In this document: in pieces, positions 1 to 12,579 of the stretch
Layout of the letters: each line of letters opens with the position of its first letter
Numbering within the stretch: the first letter of the stretch is position 1
Origin: Lysobacteraceae bacterium
Lineage (GTDB): Bacteria; Pseudomonadota; Gammaproteobacteria; DSM-19610
Assembly (NCBI GenBank): GCA_020201295.1
Contig: JAIVHA010000188.1
Span: forward strand, 1 to 15,029
Direction: 5' to 3'
Length of the DNA stretch: 15,029 bases
Made by a program: the position numbers and the translations under genes
The notes under the pieces: generated by a model
The model's database searches: none
What the model was told of the DNA's origin: nothing
What the model saw: only the letters and a program-made list of their open reading frames with translations

Positions 1-124
1 CGCCCATCTTCTCGGCACCCACCTTCGTCAGCGCCGCCGTCAGCGTCGTCTTGCCATGGTCCACGTGACCAATGGTGCCAACGTTTACATGCGGCTTGTT
101 GCGTTCAAATTTTCCCTTGGACAC
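1..124 (-). CDS. tuf: Elongation factor Tu, N-terminal part (runs off left edge)
   Basis: EF-Tu is the GTPase that carries aminoacyl-tRNA to the ribosomal A site in the cytoplasm. Only the first 41 codons are inside the window. They begin MSKGKFERNKPHVNVGTIGH and contain the G1/P-loop GHVDHGKTT at residues 19-27, which is diagnostic of EF-Tu. The start is GTG at 122-124, with an SD-like AGAGGT on the minus strand at 133-138. It lies 48 bp downstream of the fusA stop, the normal last position of the str operon (rpsL-rpsG-fusA-tuf), so it is probably co-transcribed with fusA. A second tuf copy ends at the right edge. The family assignment is secure; the rest of the gene is outside the window. 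Confidence 0.97.
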   Translation of the reverse strand, partial: MSKGKFERNKPHVNVGTIGHVDHGKTTLTAALTKVGAEKMG

Positions 125-172
125 GGCTAGCTACCTCTTGAATCTAAAATTCCTGTTGCAATCAATCCCGGA

Positions 173-2170
173 TCAGGAAGCCTTCTTGATGACGGCTTCC
201 GCGATGTTGGCGGGTGCTTCGGCGTACTTCTCGAATTCCATGGAGTAGGTGGCGCGACCCTGCGTTGCGGAGCGCAGATCGGTTGCATACCCAAACATCT
301 CGGCGAGCGGCACGGATACGCGGACAATGCGACCGGTGACTGATTCGTCCATGCCCTGCATGATGCCGCGACGGCGGTTCAGGTCGCCCATCACATCACC
401 AAGGTAATCTTCCGGAGTTACCACCTCGACCTTCATGATGGGCTCGAGCAGCGCGGGATTGGCCTTCAACGCACCGGCCTTGAAGCCCATGGAAGCCGCG
501 ATCTTGAACGCCATTTCGTTGGAGTCCACATCATGATAGGAACCGTCGAACAGCGTGACCTTCACGTCTTCGATGGGATAGCCGGCGAGAACGCCGTTCT
601 TCATCTGTTCCTGGATGCCCTTGTCGACAGCGGGAATATATTCGCGCGGCACCACACCACCCACGATGGCATTGACGAACTCGTAGCCGACACCCGGCTC
701 CTGGGGCTCGATGCGCAGCCATACATGGCCGAACTGACCACGACCACCGGACTGGCGCACGAACTTGCCTTCCTGCTCGACCATGGAACGGATCGTTTCG
801 CGGTATGCCACCTGGGGGGCGCCCACGTTGGCTTCCACCTTGAACTCGCGGCGCATGCGGTCGACGATGATGTCGAGATGCAGCTCACCCATGCCGGAAA
901 TGATGGTCTGGCCGGATTCTTCGTCGGTCTTGACCCGGAAGGAAGGATCTTCCTGGGCCAGCTTCGACAGGGCCATACCCATCTTTTCCTGGTCGCTCTT
1001 GGTCTTGGGCTCCACGGCAACGGAGATTACCGGCTCGGGGAATTCCATGCGCTCAAGCGTGATAACGTCGTTCAGGTCACACAGGGTGTCACCCGTTGTC
1101 ACGTCCTTCAGGCCCACCGCGGCAGCAATATCGCCGGCGTACACTTCCTTGATTTCCTCGCGGGAGTTGGAGTGCATCTGCAGGATACGGCCAATTCGTT
1201 CCTTCTTGCCCTTTACCGGGTTGTAGACACTGTCGCCGGACTTGAGTACGCCGGAATACACCCGGAAGAAGGTCAGGCTGCCCACGAAGGGGTCCGTGGC
1301 GATCTTGAACGCCAGGGCGGCAAAGGGCTCATTATCGGTGGAGTGACGCACGGCCTCGCTTTCGGCGGCGTCGTCCAGCACACCCTTTATGGCCAGCACG
1401 TCGGTCGGAGCCGGCATGTAGTAGATCATATTGTCCAGCATGGCCTGCACGCCCTTGTTCTTGAAGGCGGAGCCGCACATGGCGGGCACGATCTCGTTGG
1501 CCAGGGTGCGCATGCGCAGGCCCTTGCGGATTTCTTCCTCGGTGAGCTCGCCGCCCTCGAGGTACTTTTCCATCAATTCTTCATTGGCTTCCGCGGCGCT
1601 CTCGATCAGCTTTTCACGCCATTCCTGGCAAGCTTCGAGCATGTCGGCCGGAATATCACGGGCATCGTAGGTCATACCCATGTCTTCTTCGTTCCAGTAG
1701 ATCGCCTTCATGAGAATCAGGTCGACCACGCCCTTGAAGCTATCCTCGGCACCGATGGGCAACTGCAGGGGCACCGGGGTGGCGCCCAGACGTTCCTTGA
1801 TCTGGGCGATCACGCGCAGGAAATTGGCACCGGCGCGGTCCATCTTGTTCACAAAAGCCATGCGCGGCACGCTGTACTTGTTCGCCTGGCGCCACACGGT
1901 CTCGGACTGCGGCTCCACGCCACCGACGGCACAGAATACCGCGCAGGCGCCATCCAGCACGCGCAGCGAGCGTTCCACTTCGATGGTGAAGTCCACGTGC
2001 CCCGGGGTATCGATCACGTTGATGCGATGTTCCGGGAACTGCTTGTCCATGCCACTCCAGAAACAGGTGGTAGCCGCGGAAGTAATGGTGATACCACGCT
2101 CCTGCTCCTGCTCCATCCAGTCCATGGTGGCGGCGCCATCGTGCACTTCACCGATCTTGTGAGAGACACC
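173..2170 (-). CDS. fusA: Elongation factor G, lacking its start and P-loop
   Basis: EF-G is the GTPase that drives ribosomal translocation and, with RRF, ribosome recycling. The frame is clearly EF-G from GVSHKIGEVHDGAATMDWME onward (first recognisable codon 2168-2170, equal to E. coli Gly35). It runs complete to the TGA at 173-175. Counting from the GTG at 2144-2146, it carries the G2 region RGITITSAATT (18-27), DTPGH (46-50), NKMD (100-103) and GSAFKNKG (225-232), then domains II-V. E. coli residues 1-34, including the nucleotide-binding AHIDAGKTTTTE loop, are absent, and no start codon with an SD is available. Upstream, the frame reads straight into the rpsG stop only 14 bp away. GTG 2146 is merely the first possible start and would give a protein unable to bind GTP. 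The remaining ~665 codons show no decay, so a collapsed assembly gap is more likely than a true pseudogene. Confidence 0.93.
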   Translation of the reverse strand, partial: GVSHKIGEVHDGAATMDWMEQEQERGITITSAATTCFWSGMDKQFPEHRINVIDTPGHVDFTIEVERSLRVLDGACAVFCAVGGVEPQSETVWRQANKYSVPRMAFVNKMDRAGANFLRVIAQIKERLGATPVPLQLPIGAEDSFKGVVDLILMKAIYWNEEDMGMTYDARDIPADMLEACQEWREKLIESAAEANEELMEKYLEGGELTEEEIRKGLRMRTLANEIVPAMCGSAFKNKGVQAMLDNMIYYMPAPTDVLAIKGVLDDAAESEAVRHSTDNEPFAALAFKIATDPFVGSLTFFRVYSGVLKSGDSVYNPVKGKKERIGRILQMHSNSREEIKEVYAGDIAAAVGLKDVTTGDTLCDLNDVITLERMEFPEPVISVAVEPKTKSDQEKMGMALSKLAQEDPSFRVKTDEESGQTIISGMGELHLDIIVDRMRREFKVEANVGAPQVAYRETIRSMVEQEGKFVRQSGGRGQFGHVWLRIEPQEPGVGYEFVNAIVGGVVPREYIPAVDKGIQEQMKNGVLAGYPIEDVKVTLFDGSYHDVDSNEMAFKIAASMGFKAGALKANPALLEPIMKVEVVTPEDYLGDVMGDLNRRRGIMQGMDESVTGRIVRVSVPLAEMFGYATDLRSATQGRATYSMEFEKYAEAPANIAEAVIKKAS

Positions 2171-2184
2171 AGCCTGGGTCGCCG

Positions 2185-2655
2185 CTACCAGCGATAATGC
2201 GAGAAGGCCTTGTTGGCTTCCGCCATGCGATGCACATCCTCGCGCTTCTTCACCGCGGTACCGCGACTTTCAGCGGCATCCAGCAGCTCACCTGCCAGGC
2301 GCAGCGGCATGGATTTTTCACTGCGCTTGCGCGCGGCCTCGATCATCCAGCGCATGGCCAGGGTGGTGCGACGCACAGAGCGCACTTCAACCGGCACCTG
2401 GTAGGTGGCACCACCAACACGGCGCGACTTGACCTCTACCATGGGGCGCACATTGTCGAAGGCCTTGGTCATCACGGCGACAGGATCTTCGTGACCCTTG
2501 TTCTGCACCTGCTCCAGGGCACCATAGACAATGCGTTCGGCCACAGACTTCTTGCCGGACTGCATGACCATGTTGACAAACTTGGCCAGCAGTTCGCTTC
2601 CGAACTTCGGATCCGGCAGGATTTCCCGTTTTGCAGCAACTCTTCTTCTGGACAT
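2185..2655 (-). CDS. rpsG: 30S ribosomal protein S7
   Basis: S7 nucleates assembly of the 16S rRNA 3' major domain (30S head) and lines the exit site. The 156-residue product has the standard length. It aligns end to end with E. coli S7: MSRRRVAAKREILPDPKFGS at the N-terminus, the VEVKSRRVGGATYQVPVEVR beta-hairpin region, and the usual C-terminal FSHYRW. The ATG at 2653-2655 follows rpsL by 33 bp with a weak purine-rich SD (GAGAGTAGAG). In E. coli, S7 represses the str operon by binding the rpsL-rpsG spacer; the spacer here is short, so that control is not evident. The gene is intact, but the sequence beyond its stop is abnormal: fusA sequence from codon 35 starts 14 bp after the TAG. Confidence 0.98.
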   Translation of the reverse strand: MSRRRVAAKREILPDPKFGSELLAKFVNMVMQSGKKSVAERIVYGALEQVQNKGHEDPVAVMTKAFDNVRPMVEVKSRRVGGATYQVPVEVRSVRRTTLAMRWMIEAARKRSEKSMPLRLAGELLDAAESRGTAVKKREDVHRMAEANKAFSHYRW

Positions 2656-2688
2656 GCTCTACTCTCGTTCCGTATCGCCGTTGGCCGA

Positions 2689-3063
2689 TCAGGCCTTCGG
2701 ACGCTTGGCCCCGTACTTGGAGCGACCTTGCTTGCGATTCTGCACACCCTGGGTATCCAGGCTGCCGCGCACGGTGTGGTAACGCACACCCGGCAAGTCC
2801 TTGACTCGGCCGCCGCGGATCAGGACCACCGAGTGTTCCTGCAGATTGTGACCTTCCCCGCCGATGTAGGTGCTGACCTCGAAACCATTGGTGAGGCGCA
2901 CACGAGCTACCTTACGCAGCGCGGAGTTCGGTTTTTTCGGCGTCGTGGTATAGACGCGAGTGCATACACCCCGCTTCTGCGGGCAGGCTTCCAGCGCGGG
3001 AACCGTACTCTTCGCTTTCTTGCTGCTGCGAGGGTTACGCACTAATTGGTTAACTGTTGGCAT
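2689..3063 (-). CDS. rpsL: 30S ribosomal protein S12
   Basis: S12 sits at the decoding centre of the 30S subunit and controls translational accuracy. The 124-residue product has exactly the usual bacterial length and aligns throughout, from MPTVNQLVRN to SKYGAKRPKA. The two positions where streptomycin-resistance substitutions usually arise are wild type, Lys43 (TPKKPNS) and Lys88 (GGRVKDLPG). Asp89, the residue that carries beta-methylthiolation in E. coli, is present. The ATG at 3061-3063 is preceded by a purine-rich GGGTGGAG on the minus strand. It is the first gene of the str operon, downstream of the near-consensus promoter at 3160-3188 and a strong leader hairpin. It is followed after 33 bp by rpsG. 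Confidence 0.98.
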   Translation of the reverse strand: MPTVNQLVRNPRSSKKAKSTVPALEACPQKRGVCTRVYTTTPKKPNSALRKVARVRLTNGFEVSTYIGGEGHNLQEHSVVLIRGGRVKDLPGVRYHTVRGSLDTQGVQNRKQGRSKYGAKRPKA

Positions 3064-3111
3064 CGATTACGTACTCCACCCACGATCCAGGGCGTTGAAA
3101 TTCTGTAAAGT

Positions 3112-3149
3112 GCTGAAAATAAACGACAGGCCGGAGAACCGGCCTGTCG
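3112..3149 (-). terminator. Intrinsic-terminator-like hairpin in the rpsL leader
   Basis: A perfect 11-bp stem (3124-3134 with 3139-3149, core GACAGGCCGG) closes a 4-nt loop. On the minus strand it is followed directly by TTTATTTTC, the form of a Rho-independent terminator. It would end transcripts coming from rpoC. However, the str promoter lies upstream of it, so the hairpin also sits at the very 5' end of the predicted rpsL transcript. There it could serve as an mRNA-stabilising 5' stem or a leader attenuator. Confidence 0.7.
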
Positions 3150-3159
3150 GAGAAGCGGA

Positions 3160-3188
3160 ATTGTAGGCAGCCCCCCTTACACTGTCAA
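3160..3188 (-). promoter_or_regulatory. Sigma70-type promoter for the str operon
   Basis: On the minus strand TTGACA (3183-3188) and TACAAT (3160-3165) are separated by exactly 17 bp: a perfect -35 and a one-mismatch -10. It lies in the rpoC-rpsL gap, pointing at rpsL, and would start transcription at about 3152-3154, roughly 90 nt before the rpsL ATG. The sequence match is seen directly; promoter activity is inferred. Confidence 0.8.
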
Positions 3189-3219
3189 GCACTATATGGG
3201 GTTAGCCTGCTGAATTTCG

Positions 3220-3243
3220 GGCCTGCCAGGAACCTGGCAGGCC
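3220..3243 (-). terminator. Hairpin just after the rpoC stop
   Basis: A perfect 11-bp inverted repeat (3220-3230 with 3233-3243, GGCCTGCCAGG and its complement) begins 8 nt past the rpoC stop codon. The next bases on the minus strand are CGAAATTC, with no U-tract. It is therefore better read as a 3'-end-protecting or processing stem than as a strong intrinsic terminator. Confidence 0.55.
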
Positions 3244-3251
3244 CCATGGAC

Positions 3252-7403
<4,152 letters not shown>

Positions 7404-7436
7404 TGTCTCTCCCGTAGTAGTTCGGCTGTTGCGGTG

Positions 7437-7458
7437 CGGCCGTGCGAATGCACGGCCG
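7437..7458 (-). other. Stem-loop in the rpoB-rpoC spacer
   Basis: A perfect 9-bp stem (CGGCCGTGC, 7437-7445, with its complement 7450-7458) and a 4-nt loop fill the short gap between rpoB and rpoC. There is no U-run on the minus strand, so it is not an intrinsic terminator. It could be an mRNA-processing or stability element. The structure is seen in the sequence; its role is inferred. Confidence 0.5.
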
Positions 7459-7476
7459 ATCTTGCAGAGCCGCTAC

Positions 7477-8650
<1,174 letters not shown>

Positions 8651-8670
<20 letters not shown>

Positions 8671-11134
8671 TGTGGATGGTAGTGAAACGGTCCTCCACGA
8701 CCACGCGCTCGGAGATAAGGATGGAATCCTCGAAGTTGTAGCCGTTCCAGGGCATGAAGGCGATGCGCAGGTTCTGGCCCAGGGCCAACTCACCCAGGTC
8801 CGTACTCGGCCCATCGGCCAGCACGTCGCCGCGCGCGATCACATCACCGGTGTGTACCAGCGGACGCTGGTTGATACAGGTGTTCTGGTTGGAACGGGTG
8901 TACTTGGTGAGGTTGTAGATATCGACGCCCGGGATACCGGCCTCGGTTTCCTCGTCATTGACACGCACCACGATACGGGCGGCATCCACGGAGTCCACTA
9001 CGCCACCACGGCGCGCGACCACGGTCACGCCCGAATCGATAGCCACGGTTCGCTCGATACCGGTTCCTACCAGCGGCTTCTCGGCACGCAGGGTCGGGAC
9101 CGCCTGGCGCTGCATGTTGGCGCCCATGAGTGCGCGGTTGGCATCATCGTGCTCCAGGAAAGGCACCAGCGCCGCCGCCACGGATACGATCTGTCGTGGC
9201 GAGACGTCCATGTACTGCACCTTGTCCGGGGTGGACATGGCGAATTCGTTCTGGTGACGGCAGGACACCAGATCGTCCACCAGGCGCCCCTTGGCATCCA
9301 GGGTGGCGTTTGCCTGGGCGATTACAAACTGCCCTTCCTCGATGGCGGACAGATAATCCACCTGGTCGGTAACCTTGTTATCCACCACCTTGCGGTAGGG
9401 GGTTTCCAGGAAACCATAGTTGTTGGTGCGGGCATAGACCGCCAGCGAGTTGATCAGGCCGATGTTCGGGCCTTCCGGCGTCTCGATGGGGCAGACACGG
9501 CCATAGTGGGTCGGGTGTACGTCGCGCACCTCGAAGCTGTGGGTCACTTCCGACAGCGGGTTGTTCTGGTCCATGAACTGGGACAACTGGCTGGAACCGA
9601 AGAATTCCTTGATGGCGGCTGCCACCGGCTTGGCATTGATCAGTTCCTGCGGCATCAGGCTGTCGGATTCCGCCAGGCTGAGGCGTTCCTTGACGGCGCG
9701 TTCGACACGCACCAGACCGATGCGGAACACGTTCTCGGCCATTTCACCCACGCAGCGGATGCGGCGGTTGCCGAGATGATCGATATCATCCACGAAGCCG
9801 TTGCCATTGCGGATGTCGATCAGGGTCTTCATCACGGCGATGATGTCTTCCTTCGACAGTACACCCGGGCCGGTCACTTCCTCACGACCCACGCGCCGGT
9901 TGAACTTCATGCGGCCAACGGCGGACAGGTCGTAGCGTTCCTCTGTGAAGAAGAGATTATTGAACAGGTTCTGGGCCGCCTCCTTGGTGGGCGGCTCGCC
10001 GGGACGCATCATGCGATAGATTTCCACCTGCGCTTCCAGCTCGGATTGCGAGGGATCGATCCGCAGGGTGGTGGACAGGTAAGGGCCCGCATCCAGATCA
10101 TTGGTGTGCAGGGTCTGCACTTCCTTGATGCCGGCCTTCTGGATAGCCTCCAGCATGTCCGCACTGATTTCGTCGTTGGCATTGGCCAGCAACTCACCGG
10201 TGGAGGTATCCACCACGTTGTGCGCAAGGGTCTTGCCCAGGATGTAGTCAGTTGGCACGACCAGGCTGGTAACCCCGGCGGTATCGAGCTCGCGGATGTG
10301 GCGCGCCGTGATACGGCGTCCGGTTTCCACGATCACCTTACCCTTGGCCTTGATGTCGAAACTGGCGGTCTCGCCACGCAGGCGCTCGGGGACCAGGTCC
10401 AGCTTCACTTCACCCTTGCCGAAATGGAAGGTGTTGGTCTCGAAGAACATGCCGAGCATCTGCTCGGTGTCGTAGCCAAGCGCACGCAGCAGGATACTGG
10501 CCGGCAGTTTGCGGCGCCGGTCGATACGCACGAACAGGTTGTCCTTGGGATCGAACTCGAAGTCCAGCCAGGAGCCGCGATAAGGAATCACGCGGGCGGA
10601 GAACAGCAGCTTCCCGGAGGAATGGGTCTTGCCCTTGTCATGGTCAAAGAACACACCCGGCGAACGATGCAGCTGCGAGACGATGACGCGCTCGGTGCCA
10701 TTCACCACGAAGGTGCCGTTTTCGGTCATGAGCGGCATTTCGCCCATGTACACTTCCTGTTCCTTGATGTCCTTGATGGCTTGGGAGCCAGCCGGCGCAT
10801 CCTTGTCATAGATGATGAGGCGCACCAGGGCGCGCAGGGGCGCGGCATAGGTGAGGCCGCGCAGCTGGCACTCCTTGACGTCAAAGCCCGGCTCACCCAG
10901 CCGATAGCTCACATAATCCAGGGCGGCGGTGCCGGAATAACTGGTAATGGGGAACACCGACTTGAAGGCCGCATGCAGCCCCCTGTCTTCGCGATCCCCG
11001 GGCCGGCTCTCCGCTTGCAGAAAGTCGCGATAGGAATCCAGCTGCGTAGCGAGCAGGTAGGGGACCTCAAGAACGCTCGGGCGCTTGCCGAAATCCTTAC
11101 GGATGCGTTTTTTCTCGGTGAAGCTATAGGCCAT
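8651..11134 (-). CDS. rpoB: RNA polymerase beta subunit, N-terminal part (internal deletion, then frameshift)
   Basis: Beta forms half of the RNA polymerase cleft and the rifampicin pocket. The frame starts at the ATG at 11132-11134 with SD TGAGGA 6 nt upstream (MAYSFTEKKRIRKDFGKRPS). It follows E. coli beta through VPERLRGETASFD, MMRPGEPPT and the rifampicin cluster GSSQLSQFMDQNNPLSEVTH (513-532), and reaches MPWNGYNFEDSI with the active-site Glu802/Asp803. Two defects are visible. After His532 the invariant KRRISALGPGGLTRERAG is replaced by a single Ser, a net in-frame loss of 17 residues. After His821 (E. coli His832) the frame diverges into NQEGPQ and stops. Genuine sequence resumes one base out of frame at the equivalent of E. 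coli ~956. An intact gene would be about 1360 codons, so what remains is not a functional beta as written. Confidence 0.94.
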
Positions 11135-11262
11135 GGGTGTTCCTCATTTACAAAGGCTAAACAGTCGCGAATCGCGGGTTCCCTCCGGCCAATCCCTGAT
11201 GCCGGTGGTGGTACGGATCCGAACTCGCGCCTGCCTAAAAAATCCGGATCTGGCGGAACGGG

Positions 11263-11294
11263 AAAAGGCCGGTAGCGAATACCCGCCACCAGCC
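11263..11294 (-). terminator. Attenuator-like hairpin in the rplL-rpoB spacer
   Basis: On the minus strand GGCTGGTGGCG (11284-11294) pairs along 11 positions, two of them G-T, with CGCTACCGGCC (11267-11277) around a 6-nt loop. TTTT (11263-11266) follows at once. In E. coli a partial terminator between rplL and rpoB lowers RNA polymerase synthesis relative to ribosomal proteins. The position here, about 75-105 nt after the rplL stop, fits that role. The short T-run predicts partial rather than full termination. Confidence 0.6.
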
Positions 11295-11311
11295 GTCCCA
11301 TATACGCCTTG

Positions 11312-11331
11312 CTGGCGACTTGCGCCGCCAG
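11312..11331 (-). other. GNRA-capped stem after rplL
   Basis: CTGGCGGC-GCAA-GTCGCCAG on the minus strand forms an 8-bp stem (one G-T pair) closed by a GCAA tetraloop, 38 nt after the rplL stop. The rest of the 234-bp rplL-rpoB spacer (11135-11368) holds the attenuator-like hairpin, a T6 run at 11237-11242, the rpoB SD and no gene. In E. coli this spacer also contains an RNase III cleavage stem; equivalence here is only a suggestion. Confidence 0.4.
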
Positions 11332-11368
11332 ACTGCAAGACAAGCATACCCAAGCAGGCAGCTCGTAC

Positions 11369-11749
11369 TTACTTGAGCTCGACGCTGGCGCCAGCCTCTT
11401 CCAGCTGCTTCTTGATGTCCTCGGCTTCAGCCTTGGAAGCAGCTTCCTTCACAGTGGAGGGCGCGCCTTCCACCATGTCCTTGGCTTCCTTCAGACCCAG
11501 GCCGGTCACACTGCGCACGACCTTGATGACGCCAACCTTGTTGGCGCCAAAGCTGGTCATGACCACGTCGAACTCGGTCTTCTCTTCGACAACGGCGGCA
11601 TCACCACCAGCGGCGGCCGCGGGGGCAGCAGCCACGGCAGCAGCGGCGCTCACGCCGAACTTCTCTTCCATGGCGGAGATCAGATCAACGACCTCCATCA
11701 CGGTCATGTTGGAAATGGTTTCCAGGATGTCTTCTTTGGTTACGGCCAT
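11369..11749 (-). CDS. rplL: 50S ribosomal protein L7/L12
   Basis: L7/L12 forms the flexible ribosomal stalk that recruits and activates translational GTPases; its dimers bind the C-terminal helix of L10. The 126-residue product shows the N-terminal dimerisation helices (1-33) and an Ala/Gly-rich hinge (about 34-54). The globular C-terminal domain contains KVGVIKVVRSVTGLGLKEAK at 71-90, the factor-binding surface. It starts at the ATG at 11747-11749 with AGGAG at 11759-11763. It follows rplJ by 60 bp, a gap that holds a small stem-loop. In the family it is the only multicopy ribosomal protein, so a high translation rate from this short second cistron is expected. Confidence 0.98.
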   Translation of the reverse strand: MAVTKEDILETISNMTVMEVVDLISAMEEKFGVSAAAAVAAAPAAAAGGDAAVVEEKTEFDVVMTSFGANKVGVIKVVRSVTGLGLKEAKDMVEGAPSTVKEAASKAEAEDIKKQLEEAGASVELK

Positions 11750-11773
11750 GACGGCAAACTCCTATTCGTAATT

Positions 11774-11791
11774 CCACCACGCGTGTGGCGG
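11774..11791 (-). other. Small stem-loop in the rplJ-rplL gap
   Basis: On the minus strand CCGCCAC-ACGC-GTGGTGG gives 7 bp (one G-T) with a 4-nt loop, located just upstream of the rplL SD. It might shape translation initiation of rplL, which must be made in four- to six-fold excess over L10. This is a suggestion from position only. Confidence 0.3.
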
Positions 11792-11809
11792 GTTGATATC
11801 AATAAAGTA

Positions 11810-12334
11810 TTAGGCTGACTTGGCGTCGCGAACCGCGGCCACCGTACGCGTCAGCTTGCCGGGCACCTCGTTGAGGGTACGGACAAACTTCGCAATGGGT
11901 GCCTGCATGACCGACATCAGCATGCTGATGGCCTGGTCACGGGTCGGCATACTCGCCAGGCGATCGAGATCACCCGGACCCAGCAGTTGGCCGCCAATGG
12001 CCACCAGCTTGGGCGTGAGCTTGGCATGTCCCTTGGCGAATTCCTTCACCACCCGGGCAGCCGCGCCAGGGTCCTGCTGTGAGAACGCCAACACCAGCGG
12101 ACCGGTAAAACCCGCCTGCATGCACTCGAAGTCCGTGCCCTGGACCGCGCGACGTGCGAGCGTGTTTTTCACCACACGCACATACACGCCATCCGCGCGT
12201 GCCTTGGCACGCAGCTCAGTCATCTCAACCACCGTGAGACCGCTATATTCCGCGGCCACGGCGGAATGCGCCTGACTGGCCACTTCGGCCACTTCAGCCA
12301 CTACAGCCTTTTTCTCTTCAAGACTAAGTGCCAC
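11810..12334 (-). CDS. rplJ: 50S ribosomal protein L10
   Basis: L10 anchors the L7/L12 dimers to 23S rRNA at the base of the stalk and, in complex with L7/L12, represses its own mRNA. The product has 174 residues, against 165 in E. coli; the extra residues lie near the C-terminus (APIAKFVRTLNEVPGKLTRT). The N-terminal MALSLEEKKAVVAEVAEVAS, the GVYVRVVKNTLARRAV region and the C-terminal TVAAVRDAK are typical. The start is GTG at 12332-12334, chosen because GGAGGA (12341-12346) lies 6 nt upstream and because the N-terminus aligns from Met1. The 245-bp region before it carries an L10-leader structure. Confidence 0.97.
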   Translation of the reverse strand: MALSLEEKKAVVAEVAEVASQAHSAVAAEYSGLTVVEMTELRAKARADGVYVRVVKNTLARRAVQGTDFECMQAGFTGPLVLAFSQQDPGAAARVVKEFAKGHAKLTPKLVAIGGQLLGPGDLDRLASMPTRDQAISMLMSVMQAPIAKFVRTLNEVPGKLTRTVAAVRDAKSA

Positions 12335-12460
12335 CTGTTTTCCTCCAGGGCTGGCTCCGACAACGTCCGGAACGTCACCCCACCTGATTTAAGAAACTTC
12401 CGTCCGGAGACTTCCGCTTCTGTTTCGGCGGCTACGAACAAGAATTTGCATTCCTGATCC

Positions 12461-12540
12461 AACGCCACCATCTGCGCAGGCTGGCGAACCATTAAGCCCC
12501 CGGGCCGTTACCCCGCGGGCGCCTGCGGTCTTTGACAGTC
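12461..12540 (-). ncRNA. L10 autoregulatory mRNA leader
   Basis: On the minus strand GTCAAAGACCGCAGGC (12521-12536) is followed by GCTTAATGG and then GCCTGCGCAGATGGTG. CGCAGGC (12521-12527) pairs with GCCTGCG (12475-12481). An outer AC/GT pair is separated from this stem by an asymmetric CAGA-type bulge. This is the conserved bulged-stem architecture of the proteobacterial rplJ leader, which binds the L10-(L12)n complex to repress rplJ-rplL translation. It lies 130-200 nt before the rplJ GTG, the expected distance. No convincing promoter was found in the 12335-12579 gap. Confidence 0.75.
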
Positions 12541-12579
12541 CGAACCCACCGAAACGGATCCGGGCAGCGTCAAAAATCC

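Noticed and set aside
173..2146. fusA as a complete gene starting at GTG 2146
   Set aside because: That codon aligns with internal Val43 of EF-G, has no SD, and the product would lack the G1 loop; homology continues upstream to 2170.
11144..11353. Small open frames in the rplL-rpoB spacer on both strands
   Set aside because: No SD, low-complexity Arg/Ser/Gly-rich translations, and the stretch is explained by leader/attenuator stems.
12301..12492. 63-codon minus-strand frame overlapping the rplJ leader and start
   Set aside because: It overlaps the L10 leader and rplJ start in another frame and has no homology or SD; it fits neither as a leader peptide nor as a gene.
12525..12545. TTTGACAGTCC on the plus strand as a -35 box
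   Set aside because: No matching -10 at a 16-18 bp spacing, and no plus-strand gene to serve; it is the complement of the L10 leader 5' flank.
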